A stretch of DNA of 64,000 nucleotides, taken from Qipengyuania sediminis (GTDB taxonomy: Bacteria; Pseudomonadota; Alphaproteobacteria; Sphingomonadales; Sphingomonadaceae). Below are positions 1 to 10,033 of the stretch, piece by piece. Positions within the stretch are counted from its first letter, which is position 1; every line of letters begins with the position of its first letter. The position numbers were made by a program, and so were the translations under genes. Location: positions 2,123,501 through 2,187,500 of the forward strand of contig NZ_CP037948.1 in the NCBI RefSeq assembly GCF_004358425.1, in the 5' to 3' direction. The notes beneath the pieces were generated by a model that was not told the origin of the DNA, did no database searches, and saw nothing but the letters and a program-made list of their open reading frames with translations.

Positions 1-1
1 G

Positions 2-67
2 ACGATACTGGGCGCGGCGCTGACCCTGCTGGTATGGGCAGCGATCCTGACCGACAAGATCGGCTGA
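2..67 (+). CDS. C-terminal fragment of a probable membrane protein (truncated by the window edge)
   Basis: The frame starting at base 2 is open to a TGA at 65-67. It encodes about 21 residues, largely hydrophobic (Leu, Ala, Ile, Val, Trp) and ending in a short charged tail (TDKIG). This looks like a last transmembrane helix of an integral membrane protein whose body lies to the left of the window. The fragment is too short to name a family, and a chance reading is possible. Confidence 0.35.
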   Translation, partial: TILGAALTLLVWAAILTDKIG

Positions 68-484
68 TCAGCCAGGTCGGCAAGCCTCGCCTGCTGTCTG
101 TCAAGCCGGGTTCCCCGGAGGCACTCCGCAGGTTGGGGCGCAAAGGCCTCGCTGACCGAAGCGGATGGACGACATCAAAGGCAATCCGCCGGTTGATGGC
201 GGCAATGGCAGTGCCAGCGTCAAGGTGTCGAAGCAGGACTCCAGGGATGAGCAACCCATGATGACCCGGCTGGTGCCGGACCCCGCCATGTCGCCGCTCA
301 CCGGAGCGGATCTCGGCGCGGGTAAGACCAGCGACGACGATTTGGGCGCCGCCGCCGATGTCGCGGACGCCAAGCGCATGGCGCGATGTCGGCCGAAGTG
401 ATGGCCAGTGATGCCTGACACACGCTCGCCACCTTAACCTCTCGCGGTAGCGGAACGAGGCGGGCGCCTTGGGGTTCATCGCGC
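68..484. other. Intergenic stretch with no supported gene
   Basis: About 417 bases lie between the partial membrane protein and the methyltransferase. ORFs exist on both strands here (for example + 165-401 and - 101-421). None has a convincing ribosome binding site, a recognisable domain or clear coding character. I see no tRNA, strong terminator or repeat. Confidence 0.5.
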
Positions 485-1435
485 ATGAATGAACCCAATG
501 GCGCCGACAGCGCCCTCCTCGCCGTGCTCGATGCCCTGGCCTCGCGCGGCTATCGCTTCACCACCGTGACGCCGGCGACCCATGCCAAGGTGCTGGCGCG
601 AGACCCGGGGCGCGAGGGGCGTACCCTCGCCGATGTCTTCGGCTGGAGCCTCCCCTTCTCGCGGGACGCTATCGATGCCGACCTGTTCCGGCTGCTGGAG
701 CAATCCGATGCGCTGATCGGCGAAAACGGGAATCGGTTTCGCAGCCGGTACCGGGTATCGACCCATGATGGGCTCTACCTGCTCCATTCGTCCTACCCCA
801 CTACCGCGGAGGACGCGGTGTTCTTCGGGCCCGACAGCATGCGCTTCGCCGCGGTGATCGCACAGCATCTGCCCGACTTGCCGCCCGGCGCGCGGATCGC
901 GGATTACGGGACGGGGACTGGCGTCGGCGGGCTGGTCGCGGCGAGAGCTGCGGGCAGGAAGGTCGATCTCGCCCTTTGCGACATCAATCCTGCGGCCCTG
1001 CGGCTGGCCGCCACCAATGCGGCGCACGCGGGCATCGCAGCGCAGCTTTTGCGGCTGGCAAGCCCGGGCGACCTGCCGGAGGGGCTCGATCTCGTCGTCA
1101 CGCATCCGCCCTTCATGATGGACGACAGGAAGCGCACCTATCGCGATGGCGGCGACATGCTGGGGGCGCGGCTCTCCTACGATTGGGCGATGGCAGCGGC
1201 GGAAAGGCTCGCACCGGGCGGGCACGTCATCATGCATACCGGCACCTCGATCGCGGCGGGCACGGACCTCTTGAAGGATGCTTTGACCGATGCCACGGCG
1301 ACGCGCGGATGGTCGCTCGACTACCGCGAGGTCGAACAGGACTATTATGCGGAAGAGCTCGATACCCCGGCTTACCGCGATGCGGGGGTGGAGCGGATCG
1401 CCATGGTCGCCGCGGTGATCGGAAAACCCGCCTGA
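485..1435 (+). CDS. Class I SAM-dependent methyltransferase (RsmC/RlmG/HemK-like)
   Basis: This 316-residue protein has a Rossmann-type SAM-binding motif I at about residues 138-148 (ADYGTGTGVGG). At about 204-214 it has THPPFMMDD, a variant of the (N/D/S)PPY/F motif of enzymes that methylate exocyclic or amide nitrogens, such as the rRNA guanine-N2 and HemK/PrmC families. The N-terminal 100 residues resemble the extra substrate-recognition domain of such enzymes. The target (rRNA, protein or small molecule) cannot be read from the sequence. The stop overlaps the next start as TGATG, so the symporter gene downstream is probably co-transcribed. The class call is firm and the substrate is not known. 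Confidence 0.8.
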   Translation: MNEPNGADSALLAVLDALASRGYRFTTVTPATHAKVLARDPGREGRTLADVFGWSLPFSRDAIDADLFRLLEQSDALIGENGNRFRSRYRVSTHDGLYLLHSSYPTTAEDAVFFGPDSMRFAAVIAQHLPDLPPGARIADYGTGTGVGGLVAARAAGRKVDLALCDINPAALRLAATNAAHAGIAAQLLRLASPGDLPEGLDLVVTHPPFMMDDRKRTYRDGGDMLGARLSYDWAMAAAERLAPGGHVIMHTGTSIAAGTDLLKDALTDATATRGWSLDYREVEQDYYAEELDTPAYRDAGVERIAMVAAVIGKPA

Positions 1436-2655
1436 TGGGGCAGCGGGGCTGGTGGATCACCGGCGCGCTGGTGCTCGGCCTGGTAGCGGGCGCGGTCGTC
1501 GGCCCTACCGACGCAGGCGAGCGCGCCGCGCCGCTCATCCTGCCGATCGGCCAGCTTTGGCTCCAGGCGCTGACCATGACCGTGGTGCCGCTCGTCTTCT
1601 CTCTGTTGGTAGCGGGCATGGCGCGGGCCGTTCAGGCGGCGTCCGGCGGCGCCTTCGCCGCGCGCGCCATGGCACTCTTCGCTATCGGGCTCCTCGCCGC
1701 GACCGGGCTCGCAGCGCTCCTCACCCCGGCGCTTCTCGAGATCGCGCCGGTCCCCGCGGCAGCGGCGGGCCTGCAGCCGGTGGGCAGCATTCCGGAAGCG
1801 TCCCCCGACGCGCCCGCCTGGTATATGACGATCATTCCCACCAACCCGATCGGCTCCGCCGCCGAAGGGGCAATGGTGCCGCTGGTCGTCTTCGCGATCC
1901 TGTTCGGCCTCGCCATGGGGCGGATCGAGGGCGCGCTGCGGGAGAGCCTGGAGACGGTCTTCCGCGCCATCATCGAGACCATGCTGGTGATTGTCGGATG
2001 GGTGCTGGCGCTTGCCCCGCTGGGGGTGGCGGCGCTCGCCTTCGGGGTCGGCACCCGGCTCGGCGCCAGCGCGGCGAGCGTGCTTGCCCATTACATGGCC
2101 ATCGTGATCGCGATCTGCCTAGCGGTGACTTTGCTGGCCGTGGCCGCCACCTGGGCCTTCGGGCGGCTAAGCCCGGCAGCCTTCCTGCGCGCCGCCTTCC
2201 CGGCGCAGACCATCGCCGTCTCGACCCAGAGCTCGCTCGCCTCGCTCCCCGCCATGATCGAAGCCGCAGGGCCGCTGGGGGTGGATCGGGACCGGGCGGG
2301 CATCGTCCTGCCGCTGGCGGTATCGGTGTTCAAGGCCGCGAGCGCGGGCGCGAATGTGGCAGTCGCGGTCTATCTCGCGCAGCTCCACGGGGTGGCGGTG
2401 ACGCCCGCCGGCCTAGCGGTGGGCGCGGTGGTGGCGGCGGCGGTCAGCGTCGGCGCGGTGGGCCTGCCCGCGCAGGTCAACTTCTTCGCCATCATTGCCC
2501 CCGTGTGCATCGCCATGGGGGTGCCGGTAGAGCTCCTTCCCGTGCTGCTGGCGATCGAATCGGTGCCCGACATCTTCCGCACCCTGGGCAATGTGACGGC
2601 GGACCTTGCCGTCACCCGGATCGCGGGCAGGGAGGCTGCGGCGGGACAGGCCTGA
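1435..2655 (+). CDS. Dicarboxylate/amino acid:cation symporter (DAACS/SDF family)
   Basis: The protein has 406 residues and is strongly hydrophobic throughout, as expected for an inner-membrane GltP/DctA-type carrier. The segment near residues 265-275 (STQSSLASLP) matches the serine-rich re-entrant loop of the family. TNPIGSAAEGAMVPLVVF and the C-terminal stretch with VGLPAQVNFF correspond to other conserved blocks. The ATG at 1435 overlaps the methyltransferase stop (TGATG) and is placed directly before the first membrane helix, so the longer upstream reading is rejected. The likely role is cation-coupled uptake of glutamate, aspartate or C4-dicarboxylates; the exact substrate is inferred only at family level. 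Confidence 0.9.
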   Translation: MGQRGWWITGALVLGLVAGAVVGPTDAGERAAPLILPIGQLWLQALTMTVVPLVFSLLVAGMARAVQAASGGAFAARAMALFAIGLLAATGLAALLTPALLEIAPVPAAAAGLQPVGSIPEASPDAPAWYMTIIPTNPIGSAAEGAMVPLVVFAILFGLAMGRIEGALRESLETVFRAIIETMLVIVGWVLALAPLGVAALAFGVGTRLGASAASVLAHYMAIVIAICLAVTLLAVAATWAFGRLSPAAFLRAAFPAQTIAVSTQSSLASLPAMIEAAGPLGVDRDRAGIVLPLAVSVFKAASAGANVAVAVYLAQLHGVAVTPAGLAVGAVVAAAVSVGAVGLPAQVNFFAIIAPVCIAMGVPVELLPVLLAIESVPDIFRTLGNVTADLAVTRIAGREAAAGQA

Positions 2656-2724
2656 GGCTGATCGCCGGGCCTGCCCGGCCAGCCATCGCGCAGCGCCGAA
2701 GGTTACACGCGCGTTGCAGCTCCC

Positions 2725-3138
2725 TCAATCGCCATCGCGCGGCTTGCGGTAGCGGATGGTCGCGTGCGTCGGATCGTAATAGGCGCACATGTCGGCGAAT
2801 TCGGCCGTGCTAAGGCTTTCGCCGCGACGGTCCTTTTCATCGGCGAGGCGGCCGCGTTCGAAATTCGCCGCGATGGCCTCGGCGCCCTGGCGATAGGCTG
2901 ACCAGGCGCTCATCCCCACCGCCCGCGCCGCCTCGGCCACCTGGCCGCATTGCGACAGCGTCTCGAGGAAGGCGATCACCTTGGGCTGGGTCCAGCGATA
3001 GTCGGCGGTGCAGCGCCACGGCTTGCGCGCGCGGGGCTCGGGACCCGCGGGCGGGTGGAGGGGCGCGGCGGCACGGTCGATCCGGGCGAGCTGCGGATTG
3101 GGATGGGCCGTGGTGGCGGAGGGGTGGCAGTGTTCCAT
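2725..3138 (-). CDS. Helix-turn-helix hypothetical protein
   Basis: The frame can be read from 3318, but the ATG at 3138 gives a more sensible 137-residue protein. The central region (WTQPKVIAFLETL, then CGQVAEAARAVGMSAWSAY) has the pattern of a small helix-turn-helix, as in terminase-small-subunit-like or resolvase-like folds. Similar short proteins in sphingomonads carry the same 'EAARAVGMS..SAYR' signature. The N-terminus is rich in Pro, His and Ala and is probably disordered. It is convergent with the symporter. Function is unknown, and DNA binding is an inference from the motif. Confidence 0.6.
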   Translation of the reverse strand: MEHCHPSATTAHPNPQLARIDRAAAPLHPPAGPEPRARKPWRCTADYRWTQPKVIAFLETLSQCGQVAEAARAVGMSAWSAYRQGAEAIAANFERGRLADEKDRRGESLSTAEFADMCAYYDPTHATIRYRKPRDGD

Positions 3139-3360
3139 CGGCGAGCTTGGGCCACGTGCTGCGCGATGTAGGAAAGTTCTTTCCGGCCGCGTGTTGGACT
3201 TGCCGAGGGGGAAATCATTTCCGCCGGCGTCGCATTCGAGGCTTGCACGCCGAGCGCGGTCGTGGTGCCGCGACGCCAACAATCTCGTTAACTTGTGATA
3301 AGTCCGGTAACGGCGCAATTTTCGCGCGATTGGCTTCCTGTCACCTTCAGGAGCCCGATC

Positions 3361-3885
3361 ATGCGCACAGTCTTTCTCGCCCTTGCGGCAACCGCCCTAA
3401 CGCTCTCCGGCTGCGCGACCATGGACGGCACAGACAGCCCGGCGATGAGCGGCGACATGACGCCCGAGGACCGGGCCGGCTACGTGGCGATGGCGGGGGC
3501 GAGCGACCTGTTCGAGATCGAATCCTCGCGGCTGGCGGCCACCCGCGCGCAGAGCGCCGATGTGCGCGCCTTCGCGCAGATGCTGATCACCCATCACACC
3601 CAGACCACCGCCGCGACGATGGCCGCCGCCCGCGCCAGCGGTATGAGCCCGCCCGCGCCCGTGCTCATGCCGATGCAGCGCGAGATGATGGAACAACTGC
3701 AAAGCGCCCCCGCCGGCTCGTTCGACGAGGTCTACATGCGCCAGCAGGTCTCGGCCCACGAAATGGCGCTGGCGCTGCACCGGAACTACGCCGCCCGCGG
3801 CGACACCGCTGCGCTGCGCGCCACCGCCGCGACCGCCGTGCCGATCGTGCAGGAGCATCTCGACCGCGCGCGCCAGCTCGATTGA
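3361..3885 (+). CDS. DUF4142 lipoprotein
   Basis: The 174-residue product starts with a lipoprotein signal ending in LSGC (Cys18). It continues into an all-helical DUF4142 domain with the typical pattern around SDLFEIESSRLAATRA, VRAFAQMLITHHTQT and a C-terminal VPIVQEHLDRA. The family is periplasmic or outer-membrane associated, ferritin-like in shape, and of unknown biochemical role. The ATG at 3361 is chosen because AGGAG lies about 8 bases upstream and because the signal peptide starts here. The frame is open further upstream but lacks a better start. Confidence 0.85.
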   Translation: MRTVFLALAATALTLSGCATMDGTDSPAMSGDMTPEDRAGYVAMAGASDLFEIESSRLAATRAQSADVRAFAQMLITHHTQTTAATMAAARASGMSPPAPVLMPMQREMMEQLQSAPAGSFDEVYMRQQVSAHEMALALHRNYAARGDTAALRATAATAVPIVQEHLDRARQLD

Positions 3886-3986
3886 TTGCCCGGCGGTTTC
3901 GCGGTCGTCTCTGAGGCGAGAACTGGTCGCGCCTGCGGAACGCGCGCAGGGCGCTTTGCGGGCTTCTCGCCCCCCGGAGACAGCGC

Positions 3987-4124
3987 ATGGCCAAGGGTCA
4001 GAAGAAATCGAACAAGGAAATCCGCAAGCCCAAGGCGAACAAGGACGCGCCGAAGACCAATGCCTCGCAGCCCTCGCAGAAGCCCGGTTCGGTGAGGGGG
4101 CTCGAGAACCTGAAGAACACTTGA
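3987..4124 (+). CDS. Small basic lysine-rich protein (45 aa)
   Basis: This short ORF starts MAKGQKKSNKEIRKPKA and ends LENLKNT. It is rich in Lys, Asn, Pro and Ser and is probably unstructured. Short proteins with this 'KGQKKSNKE.RKPK' start are, as I recall, widespread in alphaproteobacteria, with no known function. Its TGA at 4122-4124 overlaps the TTG start of the UPF0178 gene (TTGA), which suggests translational coupling. It is below the usual ORF length cutoffs. Codon use is consistent with a real gene. Confidence 0.7.
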   Translation: MAKGQKKSNKEIRKPKANKDAPKTNASQPSQKPGSVRGLENLKNT

Positions 4125-4615
4125 TCGGCGCGGCACCCCCGACGGCGGCCCTTTGCATCCTGGTCGACGCCGACGCCTGCCCGGTGAAGGACGAGATCTA
4201 CCGCGTGGCCGAGCGGCACGGTGCGCATGTCCGCGTGGTCAGCAACCAGATGTTCCGCGTGCCCGTGAGCGCGCGGGTGAAGCGCGTGACGGTCTCCGAC
4301 GCCTTCGACGCGGCGGACGACTGGATCGCCGAGCACGCCGGGCCGAGGACGCTGGTGGTGACCGGCGACATCCTCCTTGCCGACCGCGCCCTGAAGGCGG
4401 GCGCGACCGTCCTCGCGCACACCGGCAAGCCCTTCGACGCCGGCAGCATCGGCGGCGCGGTGGCCACCCGCGCGATCATGGCCGAATTGCGCGCGGGGAT
4501 GGACGGCCCGCTGGGAGGCGCCGGCGGCGGCCCACCCCCGTTCCGCAAGGAAGACCGCTCGCGGTTCCTGCAGGCGCTGGACCGGGAGCTGGTGCGGTTG
4601 GGGCGGGCGGCATAG
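4121..4615 (+). CDS. YaiI/YqxD family protein (UPF0178, DUF188)
   Basis: The 164-residue protein carries the hallmark N-terminal block ILVDADACPVKDEIYRVA and the later blocks VVTGDILLADRALKAGA and HTGKPFDAGSIG. These define the UPF0178 family of PIN-like putative nucleases with conserved Asp residues. No ATG exists at the N-terminus. The TTG at 4121 overlaps the stop of the small ORF before it (TTGA) and puts the conserved block at residue 13. The family role is not established; RNA cleavage is an inference from the PIN-like fold. Confidence 0.85.
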   Translation: MIGAAPPTAALCILVDADACPVKDEIYRVAERHGAHVRVVSNQMFRVPVSARVKRVTVSDAFDAADDWIAEHAGPRTLVVTGDILLADRALKAGATVLAHTGKPFDAGSIGGAVATRAIMAELRAGMDGPLGGAGGGPPPFRKEDRSRFLQALDRELVRLGRAA

Positions 4616-4646
4616 AAAGTTCTCGCGAGGAGCGTGCTAGCCAGTC

Positions 4647-5222
4647 TTAATCACCCAACAGAACACTGAAAAAAGCTGCGTTTCGCTTTTTAGCATTTTC
4701 TATCATGGTGTCATAACCGTAGACATAAACGGCCATTTCCTCATTTGGACGATATTGGTGCCATATCCTCGGATTCCAATCATTTTGGAAGCTGTGTCGC
4801 TTTAGTGTCTTGATTAGCGTCGGCGTTAAATCAGCGATAATGTACGCTACACGGCGCGTCACACGCGCAAAGGAGAAAATCTCCCCATCCTTTTTTTGCG
4901 CCGAACCTCGCTCAAGTGCTTTTTCCAACGTTTCGACAACTTGAACAACAGGATCGGACTTAGAGGGTCCAAACCTATAGTCATCCCGCCCAGGCTTCTT
5001 GAACTCGACGATTGCAAGAGAAGAGCCGTCGTCCTCTCCGAAGATTAAGCTATCATCGTAAAACATCAGATCGGTGACCTTATCGCCTTTCTCGCGTCGG
5101 CCACCGTGAATTGTTCGATCACTAGAGATATAAGGGCAGAAAGCCAATAAGTCGTCTACAATCCAGAGGTTGTGATCGAAGTAATTGGACCCAGTGCTAT
5201 CAGTAAATCGACGGAAAATCAA
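4647..5222 (-). CDS. PD-(D/E)xK-type nuclease ORF, probably the C-terminal half of a split GHKL ATPase-nuclease
   Basis: The 191-residue ORF contains KVTDLMFYDD, then IVEFKKPG. That gives Asp51, Glu73 and Lys75, the spacing of a PD-(D/E)xK nuclease core, with Gln94 in the following helix. The start codon is TTG at 5222, overlapping the ATPase stop (TTGA). The same frame stays open 11 codons further upstream and reads PEDTIHN into LIFRRFTDST, followed by YFDHNLWIVDD. I recall this block inside single-chain GHKL ATPase proteins, so this may not be an independent gene. Base composition is clearly AT-richer than its neighbours, which suggests horizontal acquisition. A restriction or anti-phage role is inferred from the fold and from the ATPase partner. 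Confidence 0.7.
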   Translation of the reverse strand: MIFRRFTDSTGSNYFDHNLWIVDDLLAFCPYISSDRTIHGGRREKGDKVTDLMFYDDSLIFGEDDGSSLAIVEFKKPGRDDYRFGPSKSDPVVQVVETLEKALERGSAQKKDGEIFSFARVTRRVAYIIADLTPTLIKTLKRHSFQNDWNPRIWHQYRPNEEMAVYVYGYDTMIENAKKRNAAFFSVLLGD

Positions 5223-6625
5223 ATTATGTATCGTGTCTTCGGGGGCAATTTTTCATCATTATCGAATCGCCGAGCAGCCTCAACTAGTGAGATAACCTTT
5301 CGCCGATGAACGACATACTCAGCTAATGCGTCTCGCTTTTCCTCGCCGAGGTCTTTTACAAGATCGCGGATTTCTTCAAAGTAGGCTTGCTCGCTCTCGG
5401 TCGCTTTCGCGATGCTCTCCGAGATGTCTTCGCTCCGACGATATCTCTTCAACGCTAAGTCGGATACGAACTGGTCCGCACCCCAGCTGTTCGGCTTTTT
5501 GCGAACGTACTCATCTAGGGTCTCTCCCTTAAGTCCCATCCGCAAGATTGGATTCTCCACCAGGGCCGAAGATAGCTCCTTTCTCTGCGCGTCTTTAATT
5601 TTACTGATTTGGTCGGACTCAGTCTCCTCGATGACCTCAGCCACCTTGGTTACAATGGTCTCAATCTCTTTCGGGGTAATATTGATTGACGTACGGGAAT
5701 CGTTTAGCCTCTTCTCAAAAGCTTCGCCGCTAATCACAGCAACAACAATGTATTTCTCGTCATTGGAATCTAGAAAAAATGGCCTGCCTAATTTTTGACC
5801 CAAATCTTTCGGAACGCCTACGATTCGCCCTCCAGCCGAAAACATTAAGGAGTTTTGGTTGAAGCGCCGGGTGCGGGGAATTTTGCTTACAGTATAATTC
5901 AGTGTTTCCGGCTTTTTGTCTATCTCGACTACAAACGTTCCGGAGGAAGTCGCATTAAATAGGGTGGCGAATTCACCACTTAGGTGTGTAACAACTCCAT
6001 CGACCTCTAGGTGAATTTCTGGAAGCTGGCCCTTGAGAAACTCCGGAAGAAAGTGCTCAGCCAATTCATCGGATATCGTCGACGCATCCAGATGGAGAAT
6101 AATTTCGTGCCATTCCTCTTTGGGTTCGTTGAATTCAACCTTAACCCCCGTGCCGGAGAAATCAGGTTCTCCGTCAAAGAATATGATCTCGCGTCTGTCA
6201 TAGATGTTGAAACGGAACGTTCTTGATCGGAGGCCGCTGTCGACCTGGTCACGCGCTTGATAGTGTATTCTTTCGAATACTTTGAAAGCAATAAAGCGCC
6301 CAAATCCGCGCCCGCGCTTTTCGAGTTTAAGGCCGCTAAATGGAGTGAGGAACGAGCGAAAGTTTTCGTCATTCAAGCCTATGCCATCATCCTCAACTGA
6401 CACCAAAAAATTCTTCGGGTCGTTGGTGTTATGAAATTGTATGGCGATATGGCCGCCGCCTATCGCTGCGTTCCCAAGCTTGGTTTCGATGGAGTGAAGA
6501 CAGTTGGACAGGGCCTCGAATATGGGAAGCATGAACCCTCGAAGATCGTGAGTGATATGCGTCCGCTCAATGACAGCGGGCATATCTGGCTTACGAAGGG
6601 TTTCGGTTTTCAGGTCAGCGCTCAT
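5219..6625 (-). CDS. GHKL (Bergerat-fold) ATPase of an accessory ATPase-nuclease system
   Basis: The 468-residue protein has the complete Bergerat nucleotide site: N-box EALSN (Glu38, Asn41), G1 box EDDGIGL (Asp80, Gly81, Gly83) and G2 box KRGRGFGRF (Gly105-Gly109). This matches HSP90, MutL and MORC ATPases. A transducer-like middle domain follows, then a charged helical tail from about residue 310. The tail ends in HRRKVISLVEAARRF, after which the frame closes six codons past a run of five C (5241-5245 as G on the plus strand). One extra C would fuse it to the downstream nuclease ORF, giving about 659 residues. Low GC against flanking core genes marks it as acquired. DNA surveillance or anti-phage function is inferred. 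Confidence 0.8.
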   Translation of the reverse strand: MSADLKTETLRKPDMPAVIERTHITHDLRGFMLPIFEALSNCLHSIETKLGNAAIGGGHIAIQFHNTNDPKNFLVSVEDDGIGLNDENFRSFLTPFSGLKLEKRGRGFGRFIAFKVFERIHYQARDQVDSGLRSRTFRFNIYDRREIIFFDGEPDFSGTGVKVEFNEPKEEWHEIILHLDASTISDELAEHFLPEFLKGQLPEIHLEVDGVVTHLSGEFATLFNATSSGTFVVEIDKKPETLNYTVSKIPRTRRFNQNSLMFSAGGRIVGVPKDLGQKLGRPFFLDSNDEKYIVVAVISGEAFEKRLNDSRTSINITPKEIETIVTKVAEVIEETESDQISKIKDAQRKELSSALVENPILRMGLKGETLDEYVRKKPNSWGADQFVSDLALKRYRRSEDISESIAKATESEQAYFEEIRDLVKDLGEEKRDALAEYVVHRRKVISLVEAARRFDNDEKLPPKTRYII

Positions 6626-6684
6626 CTGATGGCTTTATGCTCTAACCTGAGGCGAACACAACTCGCTCAGTTTGCCCGCCCCGA

Positions 6685-8672
<1,988 letters not shown>

Positions 8673-8710
8673 TGGGGAAGCCTAGGCGCGGCGATCGGTG
8701 CGGTAAAGCC

Positions 8711-10033
8711 TCACACCATCAGCGCCAGCAGGTCCTTGATCGTCACGGTCGCGAAGCCGACCGCGCTGTCGGAGATGCCGTAGGGGACGAGGAGGCGGCC
8801 GTGCGTGCCGTCCCCCACCCGCAAGGCGCCGCAGGTGTAGATGACATTGGGGACATAGCCCGCGCGGTCCGCGTCCACCGCGGTCAGCACCGGCGCCTTG
8901 ACCCGCGCGATCAGCTTCGCAGGGTCATCGAGGTCGAGCAAAGCGCAGCCGAGCGCGTATTTCCGCATCGCGCCCACGCCGTGGGTGAACAGCAGCCACC
9001 CCGCATCGGTGCGGATCGGGCTGCCGCAATTGCCGATCTGTATGAACTCCCAGGGATAGGCAGGCTCCATCAGCAGCGCGCCGTCCTCGTCCCAGGAATC
9101 GAGGCGGTCGCTGGTGAGGTAATAGAGGTTCTTGCCGTCCTGGCGCCCGACCATGGCATAGCGGCCCGCGATCTTTTCCGGGAACAGCGCCATCCCCTTG
9201 TTGCGCCCGGCCCGCCCATGGATCGGCTCAAGGTGGAAGCTGCGGAAATCGCGGGTGCGCAGCAGCTCCGAACGGATCGATTTCCCCGAATAGGCGGTGT
9301 AGGTGCCGATGTATTCGTAATCGAGCGGGCCGTGTTGGAACCGGGTCAGCCGCAGATCCTCGAGCCCCCCCGCCTGCTGTTCGGTGATCGGGAAGATCAC
9401 CGAATTGCCGAGCGTCGAATCGGGATGGCAGTGCACCGTCACTGCATCGTCCGTATCGTGCACGCTGGCGGGATCGAGGTCGACTGCGGTGGCGAAGCTG
9501 GTCTGCGGCCACAGGCAGAAGCTGCCATCGCTTTCCACGATTCCTTCGCGGAAGGCGATCGAGCTGATGTGACCCTCGCCCACCGCGCGCAGGCTCATCA
9601 CGAAACGGCAGGCGCCATGCGAGAGGCCGGACTGATCGGGGTGCGGCACGATCGAAGGGTTCATCAGCGCCGCCGCGGAATAGGTGTATTCGTGGCAAAA
9701 ATAGGCGCCGATCAGCAGTTTTACCGTATCGTCGTAGGCATCGGGGTCGAGATCAAGGTCATCGGCGACCTGCTCGAAGCGGTCGCGGAACATGGCCTCG
9801 GTCTGCCAGTGCCGCTCGGCGAAATCGTGGCGGACGCGGGCATATTCCTCCGCGGCGACCTGGGGCTCGAGCGCGGCGACATCCTCGACCAGCTTCAGCG
9901 CCCGGCTGCTGCCCGCGCCGCGCGCCTGCCATCCCAGGTGGAAGGGGCGCAGAACGACGCGGCCGGGATCGGCGTGCAGCCGGGTATCAAAGATGTGGAA
10001 CGGGGTCTGCCGATTGGCTTCGCTGCCGTTCAC
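8711..10033 (-). CDS. Glycoside hydrolase family 130 protein (beta-mannoside phosphorylase-like)
   Basis: The 440-residue protein looks like a five-bladed beta-propeller enzyme of GH130. Visible blocks are GLEDLRLTRF (the 'EDxR' region that carries the catalytic Asp), IGTYTAYSG, RNKGMALFPEKI, GNCGSPIRTDAGWLLFTHG and VPYGISDSAVGFATV. The family phosphorolyses or hydrolyses beta-mannosides, such as beta-1,4-mannosyl-N-acetylglucosamine or mannobiose. The GTG at 10033 is preferred over the ATG at 10078 because GGGAG lies six bases before it. It still overlaps the end of the upstream glycosyltransferase by 47 bases, so the two genes form one unit. The exact glycan is unknown. Confidence 0.85.
   Translation of the reverse strand: MNGSEANRQTPFHIFDTRLHADPGRVVLRPFHLGWQARGAGSSRALKLVEDVAALEPQVAAEEYARVRHDFAERHWQTEAMFRDRFEQVADDLDLDPDAYDDTVKLLIGAYFCHEYTYSAAALMNPSIVPHPDQSGLSHGACRFVMSLRAVGEGHISSIAFREGIVESDGSFCLWPQTSFATAVDLDPASVHDTDDAVTVHCHPDSTLGNSVIFPITEQQAGGLEDLRLTRFQHGPLDYEYIGTYTAYSGKSIRSELLRTRDFRSFHLEPIHGRAGRNKGMALFPEKIAGRYAMVGRQDGKNLYYLTSDRLDSWDEDGALLMEPAYPWEFIQIGNCGSPIRTDAGWLLFTHGVGAMRKYALGCALLDLDDPAKLIARVKAPVLTAVDADRAGYVPNVIYTCGALRVGDGTHGRLLVPYGISDSAVGFATVTIKDLLALMV

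Noticed and set aside
165..401. 78-residue ORF on the plus strand, and an overlapping 106-residue minus-strand ORF
   Set aside because: Neither has a recognisable domain or a convincing ribosome binding site; they overlap each other on opposite strands, and GC-rich DNA readily yields such ORFs.
5238..5248. Programmed -1 ribosomal frameshift at the C5 run
   Set aside because: The site reads G CCC CCG, which does not match the X XXY YYZ heptamer, and no clear stimulatory stem-loop was seen; an indel or phase variation is more likely.
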